Assembly (NCBI GenBank): GCA_022494885.1
Contig: JAGVSM010005027.1
Location: 1-64,000 of the forward strand
Source of the DNA: Micrasema longulum
Taxonomy: Eukaryota; Arthropoda; Insecta; Trichoptera; Brachycentridae
Reading direction: 5' to 3'
Length of the DNA stretch: 64,000 nt
Under the pieces are notes generated by a model. That model was not told the origin of the DNA. It was given only the letters and a program-made list of their open reading frames with translations, and did not search any database. Of the stretch, positions 55,665 through 64,000 are shown one piece after another (position 1 is the stretch's first letter; each line of letters starts with the position of its first letter). A program made the position numbers and the translations under genes.

Positions 55665-55925
55665 ACCTACGGGATAGAAGCAAGGGCAGACACTTTCAAA
55701 ACATAATCTCGGCTGAGAAGTTCTGAGATGCGAACTCTCCGATCCACAACTGGAAACTCGCGAGAAAAACTATTATTCGGAGCGCGTGAGGTACAGAAAA
55801 TTATGTAAGATGGGGAAAACAATGAAAGCGGTACTGGGATGATCATGTCAGCAGAAAAGCGGAGGACAGACTTCCAGGTATAGTGCTTCAAGAAAACCCT
55901 GAAGGAATAAGACTTCCAGTGCCTC
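55665..55925 (+). pseudogene. LINE C-terminal fragment (LRSxTGN type)
   Basis: The frame reads EMRTLRSTTGNSREKLLFGA and, after shifts, WDDHVSRKAEDRLPGIVLQE. This resembles the post-RT region of the LINE whose YADD part is at 53779-54400. The two may be halves of one insertion, split by LINE and other DNA. Confidence 0.5.
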
Positions 55926-56849
55926 GATTATAAACGCTATCTTTATATGTATATACATATTTAGATGGTATACTTAACTTCTGTACTATCTGTATCTTAC
56001 CTCGGTATGTTCTACCTACTTTTCATATCGACATCATATGATCGAAACAAGCCAATGAATGACGGCAAACAATTAGTCCGCGTTCATTACATCATTATCA
56101 TTTAAAGTAGTTTTCATTTATATTTTAAATTGAACTTCGAAGCGATTATAAACTCTAATAAATCCCAATTCAAGCAAAAAAAGCTCACTTGAACACGATT
56201 TTAAAAAGGCTTTTGACACTTGCCAAGAGGATATGCTTAACAATCGTTTGTATTTATCCACTAAGCGACTACAAAGCCGGCTCTTTTAACGTCTCGATAC
56301 GTATACTCCGGAAGATAGTAAAACAGACGGAAAAAATATAATAACTAAATTTATTTTTTACATTGGTAACATTTTCCGGCTAGATGCTCTTGTATGTGAA
56401 TAGGGCAGCATCTAGCTAGTCTAGCCACTGCATCTAGCCAATCGTTTCCGAAACTTACTATATCAAAATGATGTCAGACTGATATCAGAATTTAAATCGA
56501 CTTCAAAATTTACTTAGTTCTCTTTCATATTTTTAACGGGCTTTTAAGAAAAGAAGTGCCAACCTCAAAATTGCTCGGTGGAACAAAATTTTGACACCGG
56601 TAATGCGTAGATAAACGTATCGAGGGATTCTAGACCCGTCGGTATAAACCGATGTACTTACATCAAGACGCCTTCTATCTAAGTCACCAAAAGAATAATT
56701 CCAAAATCATGCAATGAACACCGCTTATTTCAAAATTATTTACACTTAAATGTAATCTAGTCACAGTGAAAAGATAAGTCACTTTCATATTGTTGTACTT
56801 TGCCAGTCTGGCTTCGATTGAAATATTTTCAAAGGGAATGTGTATGTTC
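55926..56849. other. Unannotated stretch
   Basis: TCTAGCTAGTCTAGCCACTG CATCTAGCC (about 56411) is a locally repeated word. No gene is recognised. Confidence 0.4.
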
Positions 56850-57012
56850 AAACATAGGCAGAATGGTGAATATTGCCTTGCATTATATCAGTCGGCCAAT
56901 GACAAATCATACTCGTCACAACTCCAAATGTCGAAATTGAGTGAATATTGCCTTGGATGAATATTGCGTTGCATTAAATCAGTCGGCCAATGAAAAATCA
57001 TACTTGTCACTC
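56850..57012 (-). mobile_element. Inverted-repeat element scraps, tandemly duplicated
   Basis: GAATATTGCCTTGCATTATA with CAGTCGGCCAATGACAAATC recurs about 90 bases later as GAATATTGCGTTGCATTAAA with CAGTCGGCCAATGAAAAATC. Confidence 0.6.
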
Positions 57013-57112
57013 CTCGAGAACGGGGTATGTAGCCTTGTTAGCTGGGCAAAGTGAACAAAAAATTATATTTATAATAAAATGTTTAAATAAATGAATAAAT
57101 AAAAAATGAAAA
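57011..57112 (+). repeat. 3' terminus of the same CR1-like LINE family
   Basis: It shares AACGGGGTATGTAGCCTTGT and TAGCTGGGCAAAGTGAACA with 4528-4572 and ends in AATAAATGAATAAATAAA. No coding part is attached. Confidence 0.7.
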
Positions 57113-57544
57113 AAAAAAATCTTATTACTTTTTTATAGGGGTAATATCTGTTGAAATATTTGTCAATAAACTCTTACTTCTTTAGAAATCCTTTTAAAAT
57201 ATTTAAAATTATATCATAACATAAATGAAATTAACCGTTAACCTTTATGATAATATAAAAAAATACACAACTTTGAGGGACAAGTTTAATAAAATATATA
57301 TTTTAATCAACTTTAGTAATTAAAAACAAAGGGAATGCACTGTTTGTGCTAATCAAGTACACGCTGAGACATAATGAAATATATTTGTTAAATAACTAAA
57401 AATACGTGTTTAATGACTTATAAATTAAACATACGTACATTGTTTTTATTTGAGTAGCCATAATAATATCTTCATGAGCGCCCTATTTAAAGATTCAAAA
57501 TAAAATTTGTAAATAAAATAAAAAGAACTTTGAAAACTCAACAA
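57113..57544. other. Unannotated AT-rich stretch
   Basis: Nothing recognisable. Confidence 0.4.
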
Positions 57545-57685
57545 TAGTTCAAGTTGGTCCAAATGTTTGTTGACATGTACTGAATTTTACACCCTAGGAA
57601 GTTATCAATATTAACATATCGTATTACAACAGAGATAGAGAACATTAACAGTAAGGAATATAGAAGTCGAGGCTTATGACTCGTG
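57545..57685 (+). mobile_element. Inverted-repeat element half copy
   Basis: AATAGTTCAAGTTGGTCCAA, TTTACACCCTAGGAAGTTAT and ACAACAGAGATAGAGAACAT follow family order. SINE family 2 starts where it ends. Confidence 0.7.
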
Positions 57686-57862
57686 GCGCCCTCCGTGGTG
57701 TAGTGGTTAAGACACTTGACTCACTCACGGAAGGTTCTAAGTTCGAATCCCGGTGAGAACACAAAAATAAAATGTGTTTTTTCTCAAGCCTGGGTGTAGT
57801 GTACCGTAATTTACTACTGTAATTGGGCCTCAAGACTTGTTTTGATACAATAAATAAATATA
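57686..57862 (+). repeat. tRNA-derived SINE family 2
   Basis: The head (CCCTCCGTGGTGTAGTGG, AAGTTCGAATCCCGGTGA), the body (TTCTCAAGCCTGGGTG, TAATTGGGCCTCAAG) and an AATAAATAAATA tail match the copy at 35992. It lies at the end of an inverted-repeat element fragment. Confidence 0.85.
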
Positions 57863-57944
57863 GCCATACCTTCCGGAATGCTGCACGGAGTCATACAAAA
57901 TTGGCGTCACCGAATAATTTAAACGATATTTTGCTTAACTCATA

Positions 57945-58720
57945 AATGGCATACACTCGACGGAAAAGTGGGAGCGGCATTCGTTCCTTTTGAGAGTGAT
58001 AAAGAATTACCAGGCAGAACATTTAAATTAGATAATTTCTGCTCAGTTTTCCAGGCTGAACTACTTGAAATACGAGCTCTCGAATGCTCTCGAATGGTTA
58101 TTAAAGAAACCACCAGAGAGATGGGTTATTGTAAAAATATTATCAGATTGTCGTTCGGGCGTTCAAGCTATAACTGATACTCGGTCGGTAAATCCATTCA
58201 TTGAGATATTCAGAGTAAAATTAAGCATCTAAAAATAAGAGGGATAACCATTCAAATATGCTGGATAAGAGGACATGCTGGTATCGTAGGAAATGAGAGA
58301 GCGCATGAACGAGCAAGAGCCGCAACTTGTAAAAGAACAGCACCTTTCTTCTCAGAATTTCCCCTTAGCTTTGCTAAACGCTGTATAAAACAAAATACGC
58401 AGCAGCGTTGGGAGGATCATTACCGCGCTTCTTCTGCAGGTAAAATCACTAAAATGTTTTTCCTAACGCTGGCTGATGCAGCAAACTTCCAAAGTACTTT
58501 CGAAACGACCCAAATTTTTACCGGACACGGAGCTATGAGAAGTTATCTATATAGGTTTTAATTAAGGAATGATGACTATTGTCCATGCGATGATATTTCT
58601 TCACAGAGTATAGAACATCTGTTATTTCAGTGCCCATTTTTTCAGTTTGCAACGCCATAATCTTGAAGCAGAATGCAGGAAAGATGGAATATCCTTAACA
58701 GATATCCACACTGTAGTTAA
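57945..58720 (+). pseudogene. R1/I-like LINE, RNase H domain and C-terminal knuckle
   Basis: This broken frame starts DGKVGAAFVPFESDKELPGR (RNase H beta strands) and continues CSVFQAELLEIRALECSRMV (with a conserved AE), LSDCRSGVQAI (a catalytic Asp), and ICWIRGHAGIVGNERAHERA. The last motif is the GHxGxxGNExAD site with Asp replaced by His. It goes on with ITKMFFLTLADAANFQ, TGHGAMRSYLYRF, and CPCDDISSQSIEHLLFQCPF. Stops and frameshifts are present. The C-terminal part is homologous to 32680-33165. Confidence 0.8.
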
Positions 58721-59056
58721 AAGTAGTTATCACGTGCTATTGTTCTTGAACTTTGCAACAATGGTGATTGGACCCATAAAGGTGATAAACCAAAATCAGT
58801 GATCGAACATCCCATTTCCAAGACAAACAAAAACTTTTTTTTTCCGAGTACCTTAGCCTTGTACATGATACGTAAGGCTACTAAATACAGGGGTCCAGAT
58901 AATATTTTTAAAAAAATGGCATACATACATTTATAGAATTTACTGTTTTTTATTTAAATTTTAAATCCCATCGTTCTTATTTGTACACCTTATATCTTCT
59001 TCTTCGCAGTCTCCATCCTGGGGATTGGTTTGCAGCAAAGTCCTGCATCTCGTCCT
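58721..59056. other. LINE 3' flanks
   Basis: It probably holds the 3' UTR of the RNase-H LINE (plus) up to about 58925, and the 3' UTR of the RTE-like LINE (minus) from about 58975 (its end is marked by TGTACACCTTATATCTTCTT). Confidence 0.4.
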
Positions 59057-59680
59057 CTATTGGTCTCTATTTTCTGCAGCCCTCTTCATCTCCACATACG
59101 AGGCGCAGTTTAAATCTTCGCACACTTGCTCCGAATATTCCCATCGGGGGTGCCCTCTACAATTTTTCCCCTCTGCCATTCCCTCTATGATGTCGTGCAG
59201 GAGACGCTCATGGCGCATAATGTGGCCGAACCACGGGGCTCGCCTCTCTGAGATGGTTTTGATTGGGTGCCTACCTTCTTCGATTCTGTTGAGAACCTCG
59301 TCATTAGTGATGTGGTCTCTCCAGAAAATTCCTAATATTTTTCTGTAGCACCACATCTAGAAGGCTTCTAGTCTTTTTTAATCTCTTTCGGTAAGGCACC
59401 ATGTCTCACAACCGTACATCAATATGCTCCATACATATGTCTTGGCAAGTTGCTTTCGCTTAAACGCAATCCTTGCTTGGTGTATGCGGCAGTCGACTTC
59501 TTTTTTTGTTCTCCCATCCCAGGTGATCCTGCTTCCAAGGTACACAAACTCTTTTGCGTTTTTCAGAGTTGCTCTTGACATTACTTTATTCATTCGTTGC
59601 TCATTACGGGCCACAGTCATTACTTTGGTTTTGTTCATGTTTATTTTCATATTATATTTGTTATTTAATACATTCTCCAT
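59057..59680 (-). pseudogene. Second RTE-like LINE family, C-terminal fragment
   Basis: One minus-strand frame with two stops (near 59377 and 59356) reads MKINMNKTKVMTVARNEQRM, KEFVYLGSRITWDGRTKKEV, CRIHQARIAFKR, TYVWSILMYGCETWCLTERD, MWCYRKILGIFWRDHITNDE, ERRAPWFGHIMRHERLLHDI and VEMKRAAENRDQ. About 17 residues seem missing between AFKRKQL and AKTYVWS compared with what I recall of the family. Only two stops in about 208 codons make this a fairly young copy. Confidence 0.85.
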
Positions 59681-59747
59681 GGATGTTCAGAGCCTCAGTG
59701 GGTTCTTCTTCACATTTAGAAATCAGGGCGATATATGTTTATTGTGT

Positions 59748-59835
59748 AAAAGGGTGTGTTTGTGTTTATTTGTATGAAAATAAGTGTACAGGTGATGTGT
59801 GTATTTGTGTGAGAGTAGGTATTTAGGTGCGTGCA
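59748..59835 (+). repeat. GT-rich minisatellite, second copy
   Basis: GGGTGTGTTTGTGTTTATTT and GTATGAAAATAAGTGTACAG match 7014-7110. Confidence 0.7.
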
Positions 59836-60139
59836 AAAAAGCAAGTGTATCCTGTTAGATGGAATGATTCCACTTCATTTTAGTTTTTTTTTAGTTTTAG
59901 TAGTTTTTTAGTAAGTAATTTGAACAAGAATGATAGATGAAAGAGTGTTGAGTTAATAGTAAGTGCCGCAGACTGGCAGATCTAATAAATATTTATTTTC
60001 TGTCACGCGAAATGGGACATATAAAATTAATTTTGGAGAGTAGGTTTAAAGATGAGGCGTACTAAGTATTAAAGTTTTTTGAATGCTGCAATATGCGATC
60101 TGTCAGGTGAATGTGTGGTTAAACTACGCATGCCAGGAG
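59836..60139. other. Unannotated stretch
   Basis: Nothing recognisable. Confidence 0.4.
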
Positions 60140-60490
60140 TACAAATATCGGATTTGTGCATTATGTGAGGTTGAGACAAGGATTATCGACAAAATCAAGA
60201 AATAAGTTCTGCTTCGGTTTTGGCATGAAGAACGAATGGAGGTCAAAAAACATCCAAAAAGATTTACAATGCGAATGTTGATGGATGCAGAAAACGAGGA
60301 AGACAGAGAAAAACATGGCATGATCAAATTCATGGCATGTTAAAAGTCGGAATAATCTGCGTGCGTGCATTAGAAGACGTATGAATGTAGAGGAAACGAC
60401 GTCTTTATGCGAAGACAGACAGACATAGCGTTCTATCCTTTCTGTCTACCCTTTATGAGATACGCCGTGATGGTTTGTTTGTTTGTTTTT
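60140..60490 (+). pseudogene. RTE-like LINE 3' end, decayed, with (TTTG)n terminus
   Basis: Codon remnants of ETRIIDKIKK, RKRGRQRKTWHDQI and RRRMNVEET are visible. The 3' end reads GATACGCCGTGATGGTTTGT followed by TTTG repeats. Confidence 0.75.
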
Positions 60491-61324
60491 GTTTACTAAG
60501 ACCTACTAAAATTTGTAAAATAATTGTTTTTGTAATAACCTTTGGTCATTCATCTTAATTAAAAAAATTAAAAACTGTTCAATTTTAATGCCCTTTTGTT
60601 TTGCGCCACCATGTTCTATTTTATATAATGGCAAAGAAGAGAAGATTTTTCACACAAACTGGACAGTAATTAAAAAATGTTAATTCCGTCAGTGTCAGAA
60701 TTTTGAAGGGATTGCGTGACGTCATGGAAGGTAATTGAAGTCAAGAGAACTTTAATGTACTTTGAAAATATATATTATTGGACGAAATAGTTCAGAGGTA
60801 AGGGCGCCAAATAGCGACTTAGTTAAACAAATACATGTTTTCTCTTTTCTTTTGTTTATCAAGGAAGACAGCAGCATAACAAAAAATATAAACAATATTA
60901 TATCAACGCATAAAATCAAGCCAGTAAATTGTTCCACAGAAATACAAGTTTTAAAGTCCGGTAAAGTTAAGGAAAGAAAACATAAAATATACTTAAAATA
61001 ACGATGAGGGTGAGTGTATGTGTGTGAGGTTGCGTGGGTATGCGAGTGGGGTTTAGTGTTGGCGAGTGCAAGGGTGGGTTTGAATGTGTGTGTGTGCGTG
61101 TGTTTGATATGAGTGAATAGGTAAGGAGTTATAATAAATAAAAAAAACAATGATAAAGAAACAGATTTTATATAATTTAAAGAAACGTAATGTAAAAGAG
61201 AGATGGAAAACATGTTAGGCAGGTACATAAGTTGTGTTAGTTTTTCCCAAATATAATAATGAGCACCAAAAGTGAAACGTAACAACATTCAATTCAACAA
61301 TTTGGTCACCTTATTTCAATGTTC
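60491..61324. other. Unannotated stretch with GT tract
   Basis: The 79-residue frame at 60762-61001 has no recognised domain, though it might be LINE-derived. The GT-rich tract is annotated separately. Confidence 0.4.
61008..61110 (+). repeat. GT-rich low-complexity tract
   Basis: GAGTGTATGTGTGTGAGGTT and GAATGTGTGTGTGTGCGTGT; no unit is conserved. Confidence 0.7.
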
Positions 61325-62080
61325 ATATTTTAAAGTTAAAAAGTACAACGTAGATTCCTTAGATTCATTAATTACAAACTTAATATACCCACTGAAAATA
61401 TTGATTACGATAATTTATTATGTACCCTAAATATGTCAACTCTTTGTAAAAGAAGAATTGTAAATGATTTATTAAATTTATATAAAATAGCAAATGGCCT
61501 ATTGGACGTCCCGGAATTAATTAGTGTTATTAGCTTAAAAGTACCATTTTGAAATACTCGGCAGCAAACGTTATTTTTTTAATCTCCTGGCAGTCACAAT
61601 TAATATTACAATTCACCAATACCTAGACTACACCGACCAGCGGCCAGCGGCCAGCGGCTAGGTAACGAGTATGGTGAAGTTAATATATTTCGTCTGTCTT
61701 TATATAAATAAAGGTTAAGTATTCAAAAGGTTATAAGTATTTTGTTTTAATTTCTTAATATTGTTCTTTATTTCCTTTTTTTTTCTCATGTATCTCTTTA
61801 ATAACGTATAAACTTATATGTATGCATATGTATGTGTGTATGTTTTAATATGTAAATTTATTAAATATGTTTCTATGTACCCTATACCTATGTTGGTACA
61901 TTTCCTTATTTTTACTTTTACTATTGTATCTTTTAGTTTTTCTTATGTTATCTTTAATTTTAACTAATGTTTTTCTTATGTTATCTTTAATTTTACTTAT
62001 GTTTTACTGCTGCTCTTGAATGTTATTTCTAATATATATAAAAGCCCGTAGGGCGTGTAAATTAATAAATAAATAATTAT
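61325..62080 (+). pseudogene. LINE B family C-terminal fragment with 3' UTR
   Basis: One frame runs from about 61340 to 61578: RRFLRFINYKLNIPTENIDY, LNMSTLCKRRIVNDLLNLYK, IANGLLDVPELISVISLKVP. It has a single TGA where Arg (CGA) is expected, a likely CpG decay. The RFIN and downstream motifs match 35446-36775. The 3' part ends near 62080 in AATAAATAAATAATT after GCCCGTAGGGCGTGT. Confidence 0.75.
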
Positions 62081-62529
62081 TAGGGCTAAAGGTCACTCGA
62101 TTTTTTTTCTCTGCTCGGTAAAATACTGTTTGTTTTTAAGTTAGATATATTATTTTATTTTATAACCAGCCTTTAAAACGGAATGTCAAGTAAACAAAAG
62201 CGAGCATTTTCGGCACCTCCTTGTGTTCGCGTTCGATCGAGTGAATTAAGGAAAAACAAATAAAGAGAATACATTTTTGACTATTGTAATTTTTGTTTGT
62301 GATCTTTTTTCTCTTCATTTGGAAAAAAAGGATGGAACTCATGTTAAAACCTAATGTTTTTTTTAAATATATAAAAGTCTATGCATTTAGGGGTTTTTCA
62401 ACTGTCATTTGCTGATTTCAATTACACACTATTTAAAAATTATTTTATGAGAGTTTCACAAAAATCCCGACAGATAAAATGTCGAATGTTATTATATCTA
62501 ACACAAGACAAAGACAAAAAATAGTACTT
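62081..62529. other. Unannotated AT-rich stretch
   Basis: Nothing recognisable. Confidence 0.4.
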
Positions 62530-62815
62530 CTATTTTTTTATCAATATTCCTACAGAGATGAGGTAGAATTTTTTTCAAATTCAGGATTATCGATATTCGA
62601 GCGTTTACAGGGCTTATGACCTGTCATTGGCTGGGTTGAGTGGCCACAACCCAGCCAATGACAGGTCATAAGCAATAGCTACTCAGTCTCGATAATCCCT
62701 GAGGCCCAGAATCCCCATCTAACAAATATTGACTAAAAAACTCCCCTCAGGAGAAATCCAGATTTGTGTATGTACAAAAATACACATACCAAAAAATAAT
62801 GTTGAATAGTACTTC
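62530..62815. mobile_element. Inverted-repeat element with 26-bp perfect palindrome
   Basis: The left half (CCTACAGAGATGAGGTAGAA, GGATTATCGATATTCGAGCG) runs into the palindrome 62612-62673, and the right half ends in CCTCAGGAGAAATCCAGATT and GTACAAAAATACACATACC, the same terminus as 50774-50822. Confidence 0.8.
62612..62673. repeat. Perfect 26-bp inverted repeat with 10-nt loop
   Basis: Arms 62612-62637 and 62648-62673 (GCTTATGACCTGTCATTGGC... and its exact complement) flank GAGTGGCCAC. The perfect arms suggest recent origin or conversion. Confidence 0.95.
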
Positions 62816-63299
62816 TGTTACCAAAGACAAAAACCATTTACGGACAGTGACACAACAATTTGCTGGCGACTAGTTTTTTATAATTTATTGAGTATAGAGA
62901 TACCAATTGGCAATCAAAATAAATAAACGTGATTTCAAAACAATTGTCCTTAAATGGATGGATAAAAAAAAAAAGGAAGCTGAGGAAGGAAGTGATATTA
63001 TTTGCATTTAAAACCTTTTCTTTTTGTTCTTTTAAGTTTTTTTCTTTCTTGATTTAATTAACTTAACTACATTCTATAAATATTTCTTTTTATATCTTAT
63101 TTTTGAGCCAAAATTACATTGTAATTTCTTCGATCAAACTGACCCTTAAATAATGCCTTAGAAACCTGAGTTATGACAAAGAATACTGAGAGAACCAGTG
63201 CATCATTCGAAAGAAGGGTCTTCAGAGTTGTTTATGGCCCTGTGAAAGAAATCAGCTATTTTTTTATTTTTTTTATAACCCGCTAAGCCTCTATTTTGA
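62816..63299. other. Unannotated AT-rich stretch
   Basis: Nothing recognisable. Confidence 0.4.
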
Positions 63300-63478
63300 G
63301 GCTTGTCAGCAGGTGGGATAGAGGGGAATGGAAGGAGTTTATGAAAAATAAACCAAAACACCCAGACCAATTGAGAAAAAAATATCTTTCTTGGGTTTTT
63401 TTCTTGCAACTGGCGTGAATCGAAACCGCGACGCCAGTTTCATAGTTGGCCGTCTTACTGCGGCGCCTGTCTATTGGC
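63300..63478 (-). repeat. Possible tRNA-derived SINE family 4
   Basis: On the minus strand a tRNA-sized head (AGACAGGCGCCGCAGTAAGA then GCGGTTTCGATTCACGCCAG) is followed by an AT-rich body. Only one copy is seen, so the family call is tentative. Confidence 0.35.
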
Positions 63479-63504
63479 ATTGTTGTTGAAATGGGGAGCT
63501 ATAT

Positions 63505-63795
63505 GACGTCTACGGAACGCCCGATGTGATCAGCTTTATCGAGGTTGGGCGTTTGAGGAAGGCTGGCAAAATAATTAAAACAGACGACGACAACCACATA
63601 AAACACCTAACTTAATCCATGCCACAAGGACAACGAAGACCAGAACCTAAAATTCCTTGGATGGACTGTATCAGCGCGGATACGACAACGTTGGAATTGG
63701 GGAGAGAGGGTAAGTAGCAGACTGACGAGAGTGGAGAAGACTCCTCTGTGCAGCCAAGACCCACCCAGAGCTGTTGAACTTATGATATCATTATA
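63505..63795 (+). pseudogene. LINE C-terminal fragment
   Basis: VYGTPDVISFIEVGRLRKAG, then after a stop MPQGQRRPEPKIPWMDCISA and, frame-shifted, AAKTHPELL. The order GRLR-AGH...GRP...W-DC...WR-LL...A-HP-L is typical of insect LINE C-termini. Confidence 0.65.
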
Positions 63796-64000
63796 TTATA
63801 TAAATTATGATAATTATGTAAGAGTACATGGGTCAGGGAAGTGGTTACACAAAATGTGCATTATTTAAAATACTTTTTCTTATGATAGTTGGCATAAATA
63901 AAAGTAAAAATATTTTTTTCATTTTAACAAGTTTTTTTAAATAATTTTGATATCATTGAGGAGATTCAAATACCCACATTTGACCTGCAGTTATTTAAGA

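Noticed and set aside
60752..61288. Open frame of 178 codons on the minus strand
   Set aside because: Its central part is translated GT-rich simple repeat (HTHTHTF-like) and no domain is visible.

Overview
The window is AT-rich eukaryotic DNA with large introns, GT-AG splice sites, tRNA-derived SINEs, many decayed non-LTR retrotransposons and abundant small inverted-repeat elements. The C2H2 zinc-finger gene on the + strand and the style of repeats point to an insect. I cannot name the order with confidence. There are no operons, CRISPR arrays, rRNA genes or intact tRNA genes.

Only one host protein gene is clearly supported. It is the 3' part of a C2H2 zinc-finger transcription factor of the rotund/squeeze/lin-29 group that most resembles Drosophila datilografo (dati). 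Four coding exons (16498-16682, 17675-17840, 19020-19295 and 19557-20641) join in a consistent phase and end in an Ala/Gln-rich tail at a TGA. Its earlier exons must lie further upstream, in an undetected part of this window or outside it. A second copy of the first of these finger exons lies 643 bases upstream at 15723-15854. It is 132 nt long, symmetric in phase, flanked by good splice sites, and differs from the canonical exon mostly at synonymous sites. It is probably an alternative (cassette or mutually exclusive) exon and is the most interesting object in the window. The presumed 3' UTR (about 20642-21900) holds five Pumilio-type octamers within about 610 nt.

The rest is layered repeat DNA. 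At 1-15.7 kb there are a truncated LINE (3.3-4.6 kb), tRNA-SINEs, a dense nest of inverted-repeat elements (5.9-9.4 kb), an RTE-like LINE tail (12.7-13.1 kb), and three GC-richer islands with YY1/Pho-like and E2F-like motifs (10.1, 12.1 and 14.1 kb). At 15.7-22 kb is the zinc-finger gene. At 20.6-26.5 kb is a stretch almost free of the dispersed families. At 26.5-44 kb lie many LINE 3' ends, including a three-layer nest (35.1-36.9 kb), plus SINEs and a degenerate tandem array (37.8-38.2 kb). At 44-64 kb are further RTE and RNase-H-bearing LINE remnants, a tandemly duplicated reverse-transcriptase segment (53.8-54.1 kb), a possible solo LTR (53.25-53.72 kb) and more inverted-repeat elements. 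No transposon copy appears to be intact.

Repeat families are called by comparing copies inside this window. Clade names (RTE, CR1/Jockey, R1/I-like) rest on remembered protein motifs and are provisional.
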